Assembly (NCBI GenBank): GCA_021157445.1 | Contig: JAGGWM010000066.1 | Location: 1 to 7,004 of the forward strand | Length of the DNA: 7,004 nucleotides | Direction of reading: 5' to 3' | Source of the DNA: Thermococcus sp. | Lineage (GTDB): Archaea; Methanobacteriota_B; Thermococci; Thermococcales; Thermococcaceae | Part shown: piece after piece, positions 6,238 to 7,004 of the stretch | How positions within the stretch are numbered: position 1 is the first letter of the stretch | Layout: each line of letters begins with the position of its first letter | Translations under genes and position numbers: made by a program | The notes under the pieces: model-generated | The model's input: the letters and a program-made list of their open reading frames with translations, nothing else | Database searches by the model: none | Told to the model about the DNA's origin: nothing

Positions 6238-7004
6238 CTACTTCTTTCTTCTAAAGGCCAATGGGATTAAGATCAAGCCTACTAAAGCTGCTGGACCGCA
6301 AACTCCTCCACCGGCTTGGGTCTCTGTTTTTGCCGCCTGGTCTAGTGCCCAGTGTATTATGTTTGTAACGAATGCTGGACCGTCTAGGTCGACGCCGTGG
6401 TACTTGGCAGTCCATGTTGGCTCGTAGTCACCGTATGGGCTTTCACCGCTTACTATGAGAACACTCTGCTTTCCATTGTCGAATTTAATTATCTCAACTG
6501 CCAGGAGTGGGAATACTCCGGTTTCTCCAGCCGTGTAAGCATTTGCCGGTGGGTCGTTGTTCTCTACAATGGTGCCGTCTTGGGAAGTCTTTACAATTCT
6601 ATAAACGTTCTCTGGAACGTTTCCATCAACGAGCTTTTGCCAGTTTCCATTGTCATCGACCCATGCAACTATCGCTGGGCCGTGATAGAGAACTTTTCCT
6701 TCGTGCTGGAAGTTTTGGGTGAGCTTTTCCTTGTCTGGAATGTTATCGTCCGGTTGTACAAGTCCAACTACTCTATAAGATGCTCCAGCGTTGCTTGTTG
6801 GGTCTTCAACAGAACAAAGGTCAATTCTTAAATGTCCAACTCCAAGCTGTTCAAGAACGGAGTTTGCAATGTCTTGGGCTTGAGGACCGCTACTACCGTA
6901 ATCACTATCGGCAGCAACCCAGAGAACTTTTCCTCCTTGCTTAAACCACTCTGCAATGGCTTGGATTTCATCTGGCGCGAAGGGGCTTGTTGGCTGGCCA
7001 AGAA
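6238..7004 (-). CDS. CGP-CTERM surface protein with amidotransferase-like (GATase1/DUF4350-type) domain, partial (N-terminus beyond window end)
   Basis: The last 254 residues are visible, the first complete codon being at 7000-7002. The C-terminus is a tripartite sorting signal: a GGG spacer, then C-G-P (Cys 20 residues from the end), a hydrophobic segment AALVGLILIPLAF and a basic tail RRKK. This matches the CGP-CTERM signal of Thermococcaceae surface proteins, whose cysteine is thought to be processed and lipid-linked. The upstream part reads PTSPFAPDEIQAIAEWFKQG, then GKVLWVAADSDYG (residues 4-36), a pattern typical of GATase1-like/GldG-like domains in which a strand follows an 'x-WF-x-x-GGK' helix. 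No amidotransferase Cys-His catalytic pair is recognisable in what is visible, so a binding or structural role is more likely than catalysis. It lies upstream of the importer but behind a terminator-like region, so shared function is not shown. The window shows no start codon for it. Confidence 0.85.
   Translation of the reverse strand, partial: LGQPTSPFAPDEIQAIAEWFKQGGKVLWVAADSDYGSSGPQAQDIANSVLEQLGVGHLRIDLCSVEDPTSNAGASYRVVGLVQPDDNIPDKEKLTQNFQHEGKVLYHGPAIVAWVDDNGNWQKLVDGNVPENVYRIVKTSQDGTIVENNDPPANAYTAGETGVFPLLAVEIIKFDNGKQSVLIVSGESPYGDYEPTWTAKYHGVDLDGPAFVTNIIHWALDQAAKTETQAGGGVCGPAALVGLILIPLAFRRKK

Noticed and set aside
6397..6831. Open plus-strand frame of 144 codons
   Set aside because: It is antisense to the CGP-CTERM gene, whose frame is coherent to the end; the translation has no domain pattern.

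Overview
The window looks like chromosome from a hyperthermophilic archaeon of the Thermococcales (Pyrococcus, or a lower-GC Thermococcus). The basis is the CGP-type C-terminal sorting signal, a motif described for Thermococcaceae surface proteins; Shine-Dalgarno sites of the GGAGGTG/GGTGATC type; archaeal TATA/BRE-like sequence; and short intergenic gaps. The genus is inferred by eye, not from a database match.

All genes lie on the minus strand, so they are transcribed from high to low coordinates. In transcription order: (1) the C-terminal 254 residues of a secreted, probably surface-anchored CGP-CTERM protein with a glutamine-amidotransferase-like fold (6238-7004, N-terminus outside the window); (2) an 89-bp spacer holding a T-rich terminator region and then a promoter; (3) a lipoprotein solute-binding protein (4754-6145); (4) a double-length ABC permease (2913-4757), overlapping the binding protein by 4 bases (ATGA); (5) its ATPase (1839-2903), 9 bp further on; (6) a DUF447 flavoprotein-like gene (1211-1813), 25 bp further on; (7) after a 53-bp gap, a secreted calcineurin-type metallophosphoesterase (1-1157), whose C-terminus runs off the window. 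No gene-free stretch exceeds about 90 bp, and I see no RNA genes, CRISPR arrays, insertion sequences or tandem repeats.

Genes 3 to 5 make a complete importer of the Fe(III)/thiamine/polyamine/phosphonate superfamily: a lipid-anchored binding protein captures the solute outside the membrane, one polypeptide carrying both transmembrane halves forms the channel, and the MalK/PotA/FbpC-like ATPase drives it. The substrate cannot be read from sequence alone. DUF447 is probably cotranscribed with the importer. The phosphoesterase may be too, which leaves open (as inference only) that it releases a ligand from a phosphorylated precursor outside the cell. The window is otherwise ordinary core or accessory chromosome. 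The points most worth a second look are the long C-terminal extension of the binding protein, its unassigned ligand, and the gene grouping; I do not see a clearly new system.
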